A stretch of DNA of 64,000 nt from Crocinitomicaceae bacterium (lineage in GTDB: Bacteria > Bacteroidota > Bacteroidia > Flavobacteriales_D > Parvicellaceae): NCBI GenBank assembly GCA_002716065.1, contig PAZE01000038.1, positions 21,541-85,540 of the forward strand, read 5' to 3'. Every line of letters begins with the position of its first letter. Positions within the stretch are counted from its first letter, which is position 1. The position numbers and the translations under genes were made by a program. Shown one piece after another: positions 45,848 to 54,621 of the stretch. Below the pieces are notes generated by a model. It saw only the letters and a program-made list of their open reading frames with translations, ran no database searches and was not told the origin of the DNA.

Positions 45848-46774
45848 ATGAAAAAAATTTCTTTAGCAATTCATGGGGGCGCAGGCACTATCTTAAAAAG
45901 TGAGATGAGTGACACTATGGAGAAAAAATATTTAGCTGGACTAAAAGATGCTCTGAAGCAAGGATACAATCACCTTAAATCTGGTGGAAGTGCTATTGAA
46001 GCAGCACAACTAGCCGTTTGCTCATTAGAAGACAATAGTTTATTTAATGCTGGAAAAGGTTCTGTATTTTCTTCTAATGGCACCCACCAAATGGATGCCT
46101 GCATAATGGAAGGAGAAAAATTAAATGCTGGAGCTGTTTGTGGAGTAAGTGGAATTAAAAACCCTATAACTTTAGCAAGGCTAGTAATGGATAAAAGTGA
46201 GCATGTTTTACTTTCGTCTAAAGGAGCTGAAGAGTTTGGTAAGTTAATGAAATGTAAAACAGAACCGGCTGATTACTTCTACGATGAATTTAGATTCAAG
46301 CAATGGGATAGAATAAAAGGTAGCGACCAATTTCAGCTAGATCATTCTTCCAAAAAATCCGACAAATTTGGAACCGTTGGAGCTGTAGCATTAGATAGTA
46401 ATGGGAATTTAGCTGCTGCTACATCTACCGGAGGCATGACCAACAAAAAATACGATAGAATTGGAGATAGTCCAATTGTTGGAGCTGGAACTTATGCCAA
46501 CAATAAAACCTGTGCAGTTTCTTGTACTGGAAGTGGAGAATATTTTATAAGAGGAGTTGTAGCCTATGATGTTTCTTGTTTAATGGAAATGAAAAACTAC
46601 TCATTACAGCAAGCATGTGAGGAGGTAATCCAGAATAGAATTAAAAAAATTGGTGGTGACGGTGGATTAATTGCAGTTGATAAAAAAGGAAACATTTCTA
46701 TGCCATTTAATACTGAAGGTATGTACAGAGCATCTAAAGACTATCTTGGTAATGAGAATATTGAGATTTACTAG
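45848..46774 (+). CDS. iaaA: Isoaspartyl peptidase / plant-type L-asparaginase
   Basis: This is a 308-residue Ntn-hydrolase. HGGAGTI at the N-terminus, LFNAGKGSVF, and the autoprocessing site FGTVGAVALD with the nucleophile Thr176, followed by AAATSTGGMTNKKYDRIGDSPIVGAGTYA, define the family. The enzyme self-cleaves before Thr176 and hydrolyses beta-aspartyl dipeptides. No signal peptide is seen, so it is cytosolic. It is convergent with cyanophycinase (shared CTAG at the stops) and close to cyanophycin synthetase, so its likely job is to split beta-Asp-Arg released from cyanophycin. Confidence 0.92.
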   Translation: MKKISLAIHGGAGTILKSEMSDTMEKKYLAGLKDALKQGYNHLKSGGSAIEAAQLAVCSLEDNSLFNAGKGSVFSSNGTHQMDACIMEGEKLNAGAVCGVSGIKNPITLARLVMDKSEHVLLSSKGAEEFGKLMKCKTEPADYFYDEFRFKQWDRIKGSDQFQLDHSSKKSDKFGTVGAVALDSNGNLAAATSTGGMTNKKYDRIGDSPIVGAGTYANNKTCAVSCTGSGEYFIRGVVAYDVSCLMEMKNYSLQQACEEVIQNRIKKIGGDGGLIAVDKKGNISMPFNTEGMYRASKDYLGNENIEIY

Positions 46775-47628
46775 TCAAAATCAGCTTTTAAAGGTAAAAC
46801 CTCTACTGATCTTTTGTTTAAATCAAAACAATCTCCATTAGCTAAAACATGTGTAGTTAGATTAGTCATAGTCATTGGAGTATTCTCATATAAAATGGAA
46901 TGATTGTTATGCGTTAAATCTTTAGCATCAAAAACGATTACCATCCCAGATCCAATTACCTTACACTCATTTCCATTTTTTATTATCATTCCTGTATCTT
47001 CTCCAAGCCCTATACCAATAAGCTTCGGGAATTTAGCAACTGCTTCTGCCAACCTCCCAAATCTTCCACGCTTTATAAAATGTGTATCTATAATTAAATG
47101 ATCAATATAATTCATTCCCTCTCTCATTTTTACAGCTCCTTTCAACAAACAGTCTTGACTAGAACCTCCCATTATCATCTCATTTACCATGGACATTGCA
47201 CCTGCACTAGTTGCTGCAATTACAAATTCCTCATTGATGTACCTTTCCAAGAGGATTTTATGAAATGAGGTTTTTCCGATGATATCAACTATTCTAGATT
47301 GATCTCCACCAGAAAATAAAATACCATCACATTGTTTTACTTCACTTAAAAATGAAGGATCTTCACATTGTTTTGATTTACGGATATCCAATACATTTAC
47401 ATTAGTACAATCTAGCATCTTAAAAGCATCTAGATAATTTTGGCCTACTTCTTCTGGAATACTAGAAGCAGTAGGAATAACAATTATTTTCGCATCATTA
47501 CCACCACATTGACGAACAATATGAGAAAGAATTCCTTCGTTTATAAAGTCAATACCTAGGTTTTCATGAGAACCCTTGTCTTCATTTCCGCCAATTGGAA
47601 TAAGTGTTCCCTTTATTTGATTTAACAT
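46771..47628 (-). CDS. cphB: Cyanophycinase
   Basis: I start at the ATG at 47628 (MLNQIKGTLIPIGGNEDKG), the usual N-terminus; the ORF extends upstream by 18 residues with a very hydrophobic stretch that would overlap the cphA promoter. The ~285-residue protein has GGNEDKG, LFSGGDQSRI and the nucleophile Ser141 in AATSAGAMSM, the serine-peptidase S51 signature. It cuts cyanophycin to beta-Asp-Arg dipeptides. It is divergent from cphA and overlaps the isoaspartyl peptidase stop by four bases. Confidence 0.9.
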   Translation of the reverse strand: MLNQIKGTLIPIGGNEDKGSHENLGIDFINEGILSHIVRQCGGNDAKIIVIPTASSIPEEVGQNYLDAFKMLDCTNVNVLDIRKSKQCEDPSFLSEVKQCDGILFSGGDQSRIVDIIGKTSFHKILLERYINEEFVIAATSAGAMSMVNEMIMGGSSQDCLLKGAVKMREGMNYIDHLIIDTHFIKRGRFGRLAEAVAKFPKLIGIGLGEDTGMIIKNGNECKVIGSGMVIVFDAKDLTHNNHSILYENTPMTMTNLTTHVLANGDCFDLNKRSVEVLPLKADFD

Positions 47629-47675
47629 TTCTATAAAAAAAATTAATAGTGTAATTATAACAAAGATTATAATAC

Positions 47676-47702
47676 TTTGCATTAGATAAAAATTTATTTT
47701 TG
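47676..47702 (+). promoter_or_regulatory. Promoter of cphA
   Basis: TTTG, a 15-base spacer and TATTTTTG followed by C lie about 30 bases before the cphA ATG. The -7 box fits TAnnTTTG; the spacer is somewhat short. The site lies inside the upstream extension of the cyanophycinase ORF, which favours the shorter cphB. Confidence 0.5.
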
Positions 47703-47732
47703 CATTCCATTTAATTTTTTAGAAAAAAAGCT

Positions 47733-50351
47733 ATGAAAATACTGGAAATCAAAGCGATGCGAGGCCCCAACTACTGGTCAATTAGAAGACATAAGCTAAT
47801 TGTAATGGTCTTAGATTTGGAAGATATGGAACAAAAACCAACCAATAAAATTGATGGTTTTTCAGAACGTCTTCAAAAACTATTTCCTGGAATGTATGAA
47901 CATAGATGCTCAGTTGGATGCCCTGGTGGTTTCTTTCAAAGGGTAGATCAAGGAACATGGATGGGTCATGTGATAGAACACATTGCTTTAGAAATTCAAA
48001 GTTTAGCTGGAATGGAAGTAGGTTTTGGTAGAACAAGAACCTATGGCCAAGAGGGGGTTTACTTTGTTGTTTTTGATTACATAGAAGAAAAAGTTGGAAG
48101 GTATGCAGCAAAAGCTGCTTTTAGAATAGCTCAAGCTTTAATAGATGGAGAAGATTACAATCTTGAAGAGGATATTCAAGAAATGCGTGAAATTAGGCAA
48201 TATGAAGGCTTAGGCCCAAGTACTGCGTCAATTATTGCTGAAGCTGAGTCAAGAAACATTCCTTGGCTAAGATTAAATAAGTATTCTTTATGTCAGTTAG
48301 GATATGGAGCTAATCAAAAAAGAATTCAAGCAACAGTTACTAGTCAAACAAGTAGTATCGGAGTTGAACTGGCTTGTGATAAGGATGATACCAAACAATT
48401 ACTTGAAGAGGCTGAAGTGCCGATTCCAAGTGGAGATATTATTCGAACAGAAAGAGGTCTTAAAGAAGTTATTGAAGATATTGGTTATCCAATTGTTATA
48501 AAACCTGTAAATGGAAATCACGGAAGAGGTATCACTACCAATATTAATTCTATTGATGATGCCTTAATCGCTTTTGCTGCAGCAAAAGAAATCTCAAGAT
48601 TAGTTATTGTAGAAAAATACATAACAGGTGAAGACTTTAGAATATTGGTAATTAATAATAAAATGGTTGTTGCCGCTAAGCGTTCTCCTGCACATGTTAT
48701 TGGGGATGGAAAGTCAACCATTCAACAATTGGTTGATAAGGTTAATGAAGATCCAAGAAGAGGATTTGGTCATGAAAAAGTATTAACTAAAATAGAAATC
48801 AACAACCTATCCTTAGAAATTCTTAAAGAAAGTAATTTAACTCCCAATTCTATCGTTAAGAAAGGAGAGTATATTAAGCTTAAAAATACAGCTAACTTAA
48901 GTACCGGAGGTACTGCTGAAGATGTTACGGACCTAGTTCACCCTTCAAATGTATTTATGTCAGAACGTATTTCTAAAATTATAGATCTTGACATATGTGG
49001 AATTGATATAATGGCTCACACACTTACAGAGCCTATTTCTGATACTGGTGGAGCTGTACTTGAAGTAAATGCTGGACCAGGATTCAGAATGCACCTTCAA
49101 CCTTCTTCTGGACTACCTAGAAATGTTGCCGCTAATGTGGTTGACATGCTATTTCCTCCTGGTGAAGATTCAAGAATTCCAATTATTGCAGTAACAGGAA
49201 CCAATGGAAAAACTACCACTACCCGACTTATTGCCCACATTGCAAAAATGAGGGGTAAAAAAGTGGGGTACACTACAACTGATGGAGTTTACATTCAAAA
49301 TAGGTTATTAATGACAGGAGACTGTACTGGCCCAGCAAGTGCTGAATTTGTTCTTAAAGATCCAACTGTTAATTACGCAGTTTTAGAATCTGCAAGAGGA
49401 GGATTATTAAGAGCAGGGCTAGGCTTTAAAAAATGTGATATCGGTGTGGTAACCAACGTTGCAGGAGATCATTTAGGCCTTAAAGGAATACATACCATAG
49501 AACAATTGGCAAAAGTAAAAGGTGTTATTCCAGAAACCGTTAAGCCTGATGGATATGCAGTACTTAATGCTGACGATGATTTGGTTTTTGACATGGCTAA
49601 TAAAGTAGAATGCAATTTTGCTTTGTTTTCTATGAATGAAAAAAACCCTAGAATTCAACGACAATTTAAAAGAGGAGGAATATCAGCTATTTATGAAAAT
49701 GGTTATATAACAATTTGTAAAGGCGAATGGAAAATGCGTGTTTCAAAAGCTGCCAATGTTCCTTTAACAATGGGAGGAAAAGCTAGCTTTATGATTCAAA
49801 ATGTATTAGCTGCTGTTTTAGCTACCTATTTAGATGGATTTAAAATTGAAGATATTAAAGTTGCCATTGAATCTTTCATTCCCTCTCCTTCTCAAACCCC
49901 TGGAAGATTAAACATGTTTAATTTCAACAACTTCAAAGTTCTTTTGGATTATGCACATAATCCAGCTGGGTTTAGAGCTATAAAAGACTATGTTGATCAA
50001 ATAGATGCTACTAAAAAAGTAGGAATTGTAGCAGGTGTTGGTGATAGAAGATCCGAAGATAATATTGAACTTGGAGCAATTGCTGCTGAAATGTTCGATG
50101 AGATAATCATAAGACAAGATAGAAATCTTAGAGGAAAGGATGAGAACGATTTGATAAATGAAATACACAATGGAATTAAATCTGTAAATCCAAATAAAAA
50201 AGTAGATATCATTCGTTCAGAAAAAGACGCAATAATTCACGCAATTAAAAATGCAGAAAAAGATTCACTTGTTATAGTAAGCAGTGATGTAGTTCCTGAT
50301 GCGTTAAATTTGGTAATGAAGCTTAGAGAAAAAGAAAGAACAGTAGTTTAG
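47733..50351 (+). CDS. cphA: Cyanophycin synthetase
   Basis: The 872-residue protein has the CphA order: an N-terminal domain (about 1-160; MRGPNYWSIRRHKLIV), an ATP-grasp domain (about 210-470; PIVIKPVNGNHGRGIT, LEVNAGPGFRMHL) and a C-terminal Mur-ligase-like domain with P-loop GTNGKTT at about 489-495 and LDYAHNPAGF near 730. The two ATP sites add Asp and then Arg to a growing multi-L-arginyl-poly-L-aspartate chain, a nitrogen and carbon store in cytosolic granules. Length is normal. Degradation genes cphB and iaaA lie immediately upstream, so the locus can build and dismantle the polymer. Confidence 0.93.
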   Translation: MKILEIKAMRGPNYWSIRRHKLIVMVLDLEDMEQKPTNKIDGFSERLQKLFPGMYEHRCSVGCPGGFFQRVDQGTWMGHVIEHIALEIQSLAGMEVGFGRTRTYGQEGVYFVVFDYIEEKVGRYAAKAAFRIAQALIDGEDYNLEEDIQEMREIRQYEGLGPSTASIIAEAESRNIPWLRLNKYSLCQLGYGANQKRIQATVTSQTSSIGVELACDKDDTKQLLEEAEVPIPSGDIIRTERGLKEVIEDIGYPIVIKPVNGNHGRGITTNINSIDDALIAFAAAKEISRLVIVEKYITGEDFRILVINNKMVVAAKRSPAHVIGDGKSTIQQLVDKVNEDPRRGFGHEKVLTKIEINNLSLEILKESNLTPNSIVKKGEYIKLKNTANLSTGGTAEDVTDLVHPSNVFMSERISKIIDLDICGIDIMAHTLTEPISDTGGAVLEVNAGPGFRMHLQPSSGLPRNVAANVVDMLFPPGEDSRIPIIAVTGTNGKTTTTRLIAHIAKMRGKKVGYTTTDGVYIQNRLLMTGDCTGPASAEFVLKDPTVNYAVLESARGGLLRAGLGFKKCDIGVVTNVAGDHLGLKGIHTIEQLAKVKGVIPETVKPDGYAVLNADDDLVFDMANKVECNFALFSMNEKNPRIQRQFKRGGISAIYENGYITICKGEWKMRVSKAANVPLTMGGKASFMIQNVLAAVLATYLDGFKIEDIKVAIESFIPSPSQTPGRLNMFNFNNFKVLLDYAHNPAGFRAIKDYVDQIDATKKVGIVAGVGDRRSEDNIELGAIAAEMFDEIIIRQDRNLRGKDENDLINEIHNGIKSVNPNKKVDIIRSEKDAIIHAIKNAEKDSLVIVSSDVVPDALNLVMKLREKERTVV

Positions 50352-50355
50352 TTTT

Positions 50356-51705
50356 TTAGCTGTAAAGTACCGGTTTTACTTGTTTTTCTGTAAAGAACAT
50401 TCCATACTCTTCCAATTCTTTTAATACGGGAAGATAGATTTCTTTATGTATTGGAAGATGAACACCTTTTAAAGAAATCTTTTTATTTAAAATCATCTTT
50501 GCACATATAGCAACTGGAAGACCAACCGTATCACTCATTGCCGTATAGGTTTGATCTTTTCCAATGTAAGTCATGTAAGAACGAATTTCTTTTTCTTGAC
50601 CATCCAGTTTATAATTGAGTTTATGCCACATTACAATCATATCCTTATCATTTGGTTCAAGCGACCATTTGTCTTCAAGTATTTTTTGCAACATTTGAGC
50701 CGGTGTAGCATTTTTTAAGCCTATTTTTTTATTTTCAAATATTCCTAGCCAAACTAATTTTTCCCAAATGTAATCGTCTTGCTCAATACCCAACTGATAC
50801 CTAAACTTAAGCTCAACTGAATCATGAGAATTATAAGCTAAAAATGAATTTATAAAATCTCTATTGGTCATGTTTTCAGAGCCTTCTATTACATAAGAAT
50901 CATCTGTTAAGCCTAGTTTAACAAATACATTCCAAGCTCTACAAAAACCTATTTTCCTTAGTGTTCCTCTATAAATAGTTGGAATATTTTCAAGACCATA
51001 AATAGATCTGTAGCGAAGAGAATCTCTATTGGCATAGCCCTCAAATTTTCCATAACCTTCAATCTCAATAATCTCAGTTCTTCTAAAAAGGTTATTATAG
51101 GAAATGTATTTGTACTGACCCTGCTGAATAAATTTGGCGGCACCTCCTTGGCCTGCAAGAACAACATTTCTGGGGTTCCAAGTAAATTTATAATTCCAAG
51201 GATTAGTATCACTTTCTGGAGCAATTAATCCACCTGTAAATGATTCAAATCCTTTAATACACCCACCAGAATCTTCAATTTCATCTAAAATTTTCATGGC
51301 AGACATATGATCAATCCCAGGATCTAACCCCATCTCGTTCATAGCGATAATTCCAGCTTTGGCAACCTGATCATTTAAAGCTTTCATTTGATCAGTTATG
51401 TAACTTGGAGTAATTACATCCTTTTTAAAAGCAATGCAATCTTTAACCACTTCCATATGAAAACGTGCAGGCAACATTGAAATTACAATGTCCGAATCTT
51501 TAATCTCCTTGGCTCTCTCATTTGAGTTTAATGCATCAAAAACAAATGCCTGTCCATTGGGGTGGTTACCAACTTTATCCTTGGCCGAAGCCAAATCCAT
51601 ATCACCTACTCTCACCATCCAGTTTTGTTGTGAAGAGTGATCCAAAAAATATTTAATCATCGTAGATGAACTTCTTCCCGCCCCAATTACAAGTATTTTT
51701 TTCAT
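50356..51705 (-). CDS. Saccharopine dehydrogenase family protein
   Basis: The 449-residue protein starts with a Rossmann domain (ILVIGAGRSSSTMIKYFL, then VGDMDLASAKDKV) and has the NEMGLDPGIDHMSAMKILDEI and FTGGLIAPESDTNPWNYKFTWNPRNVVLAGQGGAAKF segments of saccharopine dehydrogenase/reductase. It would interconvert saccharopine with a semialdehyde plus glutamate, or act on a related substrate, in lysine metabolism. The bifunctional partner domain is not in the window. It converges on cphA with a 4-base gap. A functional link to cyanophycin is not shown. Confidence 0.85.
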   Translation of the reverse strand: MKKILVIGAGRSSSTMIKYFLDHSSQQNWMVRVGDMDLASAKDKVGNHPNGQAFVFDALNSNERAKEIKDSDIVISMLPARFHMEVVKDCIAFKKDVITPSYITDQMKALNDQVAKAGIIAMNEMGLDPGIDHMSAMKILDEIEDSGGCIKGFESFTGGLIAPESDTNPWNYKFTWNPRNVVLAGQGGAAKFIQQGQYKYISYNNLFRRTEIIEIEGYGKFEGYANRDSLRYRSIYGLENIPTIYRGTLRKIGFCRAWNVFVKLGLTDDSYVIEGSENMTNRDFINSFLAYNSHDSVELKFRYQLGIEQDDYIWEKLVWLGIFENKKIGLKNATPAQMLQKILEDKWSLEPNDKDMIVMWHKLNYKLDGQEKEIRSYMTYIGKDQTYTAMSDTVGLPVAICAKMILNKKISLKGVHLPIHKEIYLPVLKELEEYGMFFTEKQVKPVLYS

Positions 51706-51824
51706 ATAGAATTAAAATTATTTAAATCGTAGTATTAGAGCACAAATCAAATCATTTTTTTTCACATCATCTAAATCATTTGAAAGAATATTTGGCACAC
51801 ATTTCGCAAACTATAAACAAATAC

Positions 51825-51832
51825 TATTTTTG
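51825..51832 (+). promoter_or_regulatory. -7 promoter box (TATTTTTG) of the DUF4476 gene
   Basis: TATTTTTG lies 16 bases before the ATG at 51849 and fits TAnnTTTG. No exact TTG lies at the -33 distance. Confidence 0.35.
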
Positions 51833-51848
51833 TTAACCAAAGTTTACC

Positions 51849-52640
51849 ATGAGAATCAAATTAGTCATACTATCAATTTTCACACTACTACATATTGAAA
51901 CTTTTTCTCAATTGAACAACAATCTTATTGTAAAATCAGCTGACTCTGTTCATTTTTTCATTTTTGTTAACGACATCCTTCAAAACAACTCTCCTTATTA
52001 CAATATTAAGCTTACTGGCTTTGATCGATCTTCAATGAAGATGAAAATTTATATTCCTGATTCTTCCAAACAAATCATTGAAAAATCAATTTATTTTGAA
52101 GAAACTTTAAGGGAAACTAGTGCAGAACTAATTCCATCAGCTGAAGGATTTAAATTTAGATATACTGGTGAGGTTCCAATAGGAGTTAACCCATTAGATA
52201 CCAATCAATTGATTATTCCCTACCGCAACACACCACTTATTTTGGATTCTATTTACAGAATTGATTCCACCTACCTTAACGACTCTATTGTAAATCCTTC
52301 TTCCCAAACGCTTACTTATAAAGGAAAAACAGGTTGTAAGAAACCTTTGGATAATTCAGATTTACTTATTGAAAAGATTGAAAACGAGCTGTTTTCATCA
52401 AAAAAATTAGAGTTGGCAAAAAAAGGACTAACCAATCATTGTTACTTAGTTAACGACATTAAAAAAATCATTTCTTTATTTGAATTTGATGATCAAAAAC
52501 TAGAGCTCTCCATGATGAGCTTCCTTTGTACTTATGACTTAGAAAACTTCAGCAAACTTAAAGAGCTTTTCCTTTTAAACTCTTCTTTAATAACCTTTGA
52601 AAAATTCTTAAATGAAAATAACCAATTGGATAAAAATTAG
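51849..52640 (+). CDS. DUF4476 domain-containing secreted protein
   Basis: The 263-residue protein has a signal peptide (about 1-20, MRIKLVILSIFTLLHIETFS). Residues about 165-260 look like DUF4476: two helical hairpins with LIEKIENELFSSKKLELAKKGL, CYLVNDIKKIISLFEFDDQKLELSMMSF and LCTYDLENFSKLKELF. DUF4476 is Bacteroidota-typical with unknown role. The N-terminal half is a beta-rich region without known motif. It overlaps the DUF423 gene by 29 bases in another frame. Confidence 0.75.
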   Translation: MRIKLVILSIFTLLHIETFSQLNNNLIVKSADSVHFFIFVNDILQNNSPYYNIKLTGFDRSSMKMKIYIPDSSKQIIEKSIYFEETLRETSAELIPSAEGFKFRYTGEVPIGVNPLDTNQLIIPYRNTPLILDSIYRIDSTYLNDSIVNPSSQTLTYKGKTGCKKPLDNSDLLIEKIENELFSSKKLELAKKGLTNHCYLVNDIKKIISLFEFDDQKLELSMMSFLCTYDLENFSKLKELFLLNSSLITFEKFLNENNQLDKN

Positions 52641-53004
52641 TGCGCTATTGTTAGCTATAGCAGTTGCTTTTGGTGCACTTGGAGCTCATGCTTTAGAAAA
52701 TTTTCTCTCAATAGAACAAATTGAATGGTGGAATAAAGGTGTTTTCTATCAACTTATACACTCCTTGGGGATGCTAACCATCGGCATTCTTTTTACAATT
52801 AATCCAAAACTTAATTTAAAATGGTGCCTTAGAATTATGTTTTTTGGAATACTTCTATTTTCTGGGTCGCTTTATGTTTTAGCCATAAACAAAGGAATTC
52901 TAGGTGAAATTACTTTTATAAAATACGCCATGATTCCAATTACACCAATTGGGGGAAGTTGTTTTATAATTAGTTGGATTTTACTGCTTGTTAAGGTGAG
53001 ATAA
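52612..53004 (+). CDS. DUF423 membrane protein (YgdD family)
   Basis: This is a 130-residue inner-membrane protein with four predicted helices. The family signature is visible in AVAFGALGAHALENFLS followed by WWNKGVFYQLIHSLGML, and in FGILLFSGSLYVLAI and PIGGSCFIISWILL. Function is unknown. The ATG lies inside the end of the DUF4476 gene, so the two are on one transcript. It converges on bshC with a 6-base gap. Confidence 0.85.
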   Translation: MKITNWIKISALLLAIAVAFGALGAHALENFLSIEQIEWWNKGVFYQLIHSLGMLTIGILFTINPKLNLKWCLRIMFFGILLFSGSLYVLAINKGILGEITFIKYAMIPITPIGGSCFIISWILLLVKVR

Positions 53005-53010
53005 TGCTTC

Positions 53011-54567
53011 TTATCTTGAAAGTATTTTAAGCTCATTTGTAAAAGAGTTAGCTGATTCAATTAATTGATCAATGTATTTTTCACCCATTTGAGTATAAAA
53101 TGGAATAAATCCTACTTTTCGTTCGTTCAAAACACCTTTTTCAATTAAGGACTCTTGCATTTTGCGAATCTTTGCGTAAAAAAGCTCATCATTTATTTTA
53201 GAAGCCCTAATAAGCCTAGATTGAATTTTTTGAATTGCATTTTCAAATTTTGTAAGCTCTCCTTCAAACATACTCTCAAGTGATGGATTATTATCCTTAA
53301 TTAAAATTGAAATTTTAGAACGTATAGATTGAATTTCATTTTTAACATCAATTGAAATATCACCATCTTTAAGAATTACTTTTCTCACTAATTTATCATA
53401 ATCTAAAAACAAATCAATCTCGCTTAAACCTTTAGATTTCCACCAATCTAGATCAGCTTTTTTAATCCATCCAAAACTATCTCTTAAAAGTACTTTTGGG
53501 AATTCAATATTTGCATAATCAAAAGCACTCTTTAGCTGAGCCCAATACTGAATTTCTGCAGGTCCACCCAAATAAGCAACATTGGGTAATATAGCCTCTT
53601 GATATAATGGTCTAAGTAAAACATTGGGACTAAAGTTTTCTGGATTTTCTTTAATCATTTCAATAAGTTGGTGCTCAGAATATTTTTTATCAGCTATATT
53701 AAATACATCTCCATCAAATTGAATTCTTTCTCTTTTTAGATTTGTTAAGTAAAATAAATTCACTTCTCTTGGATTAACTTTAGCTGAGTAACCCAATTGT
53801 TTAAGATTTTTGTTTGTTTCACTTACCTTATTAAAAACAAATTGCTGTTTTATTTCTAATTCTAAAGTTGAACTAAACGAAGATTTTAGCTCTTTTGAAT
53901 CTGCATCAACCACAATAAGACCGTATTCTTTAAAAAGTTGATCTACCCAATATCTTGTACAATCAGACCAATAGGTTTTGGAAAATGCTTCTTCAAAAAT
54001 TGAAATCAGCCGATTTCCAGAAGAATCATTACTAAAAAATTCTTTAAGCTTTTCTAGAGCTGGTAAAAAATATTCTGTTTTAATTCTACCTACCGGCTTA
54101 TTGTTATCTCCTTTTACGTTTATTTCTTTATTAAAAAAGGAAACAGATGAAATTTCGTCAAAATCATGATCTTCAGACGCCATCCAAAAAACAGGAATAA
54201 AATAGTTTTTAGTGTAAAATTTATTGAGTCTTTTGGTTAGAGCAATTGCGGAAACAATTTTATGAATAAAAAACTGGGGACCACCAAATAAACATAGCTG
54301 ATGGCCTGTAGTTACTGTGTAAGTATTAACATTTAGCAGTTTATTCAAATTCAAAGGATTGGATATGCCAGTGTTTGTATACTGATTAGAGATAGTGTTA
54401 ACTAAAACTTTTCTTTTTTCTTTAGAAAAATTCTTTTTGGCAATTAAATCCTTATAATCTTCTATTTTATTGTTAGTTGAAGTAAAACTAGAAATAGAAG
54501 GATTGTCATTTAAAAAATCTAAAATAAATTTTGAAGAATAAATATTGTTATAAGGAATACTAAACAT
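53011..54567 (-). CDS. bshC: Bacillithiol biosynthesis cysteine-adding enzyme BshC
   Basis: The 518-residue protein shows TVTTGHQLCLFGGPQFFIHKI (about 90-110), PVFWMASEDHDFDEI (about 145-160) and LRDSFGWIKKADLD, which are characteristic of BshC with its Rossmann-like core and long coiled-coil segment (about 395-470). It joins cysteine to glucosaminyl-malate in the last step of bacillithiol synthesis. BshA and BshB are not in the window. Presence suggests that the organism uses bacillithiol as its low-molecular-weight thiol, as many Bacteroidota do. Confidence 0.9.
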   Translation of the reverse strand: MFSIPYNNIYSSKFILDFLNDNPSISSFTSTNNKIEDYKDLIAKKNFSKEKRKVLVNTISNQYTNTGISNPLNLNKLLNVNTYTVTTGHQLCLFGGPQFFIHKIVSAIALTKRLNKFYTKNYFIPVFWMASEDHDFDEISSVSFFNKEINVKGDNNKPVGRIKTEYFLPALEKLKEFFSNDSSGNRLISIFEEAFSKTYWSDCTRYWVDQLFKEYGLIVVDADSKELKSSFSSTLELEIKQQFVFNKVSETNKNLKQLGYSAKVNPREVNLFYLTNLKRERIQFDGDVFNIADKKYSEHQLIEMIKENPENFSPNVLLRPLYQEAILPNVAYLGGPAEIQYWAQLKSAFDYANIEFPKVLLRDSFGWIKKADLDWWKSKGLSEIDLFLDYDKLVRKVILKDGDISIDVKNEIQSIRSKISILIKDNNPSLESMFEGELTKFENAIQKIQSRLIRASKINDELFYAKIRKMQESLIEKGVLNERKVGFIPFYTQMGEKYIDQLIESANSFTNELKILSR

Positions 54568-54621
54568 ATCCTTACAAATTTAAACTAATGAAGCAATAAG
54601 CAATTAGAACAATTAAAGAAT

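Noticed and set aside
47782..48111. 109-codon minus-strand frame inside cphA
   Set aside because: It lies opposite well-conserved cyanophycin synthetase sequence and has no recognisable features.
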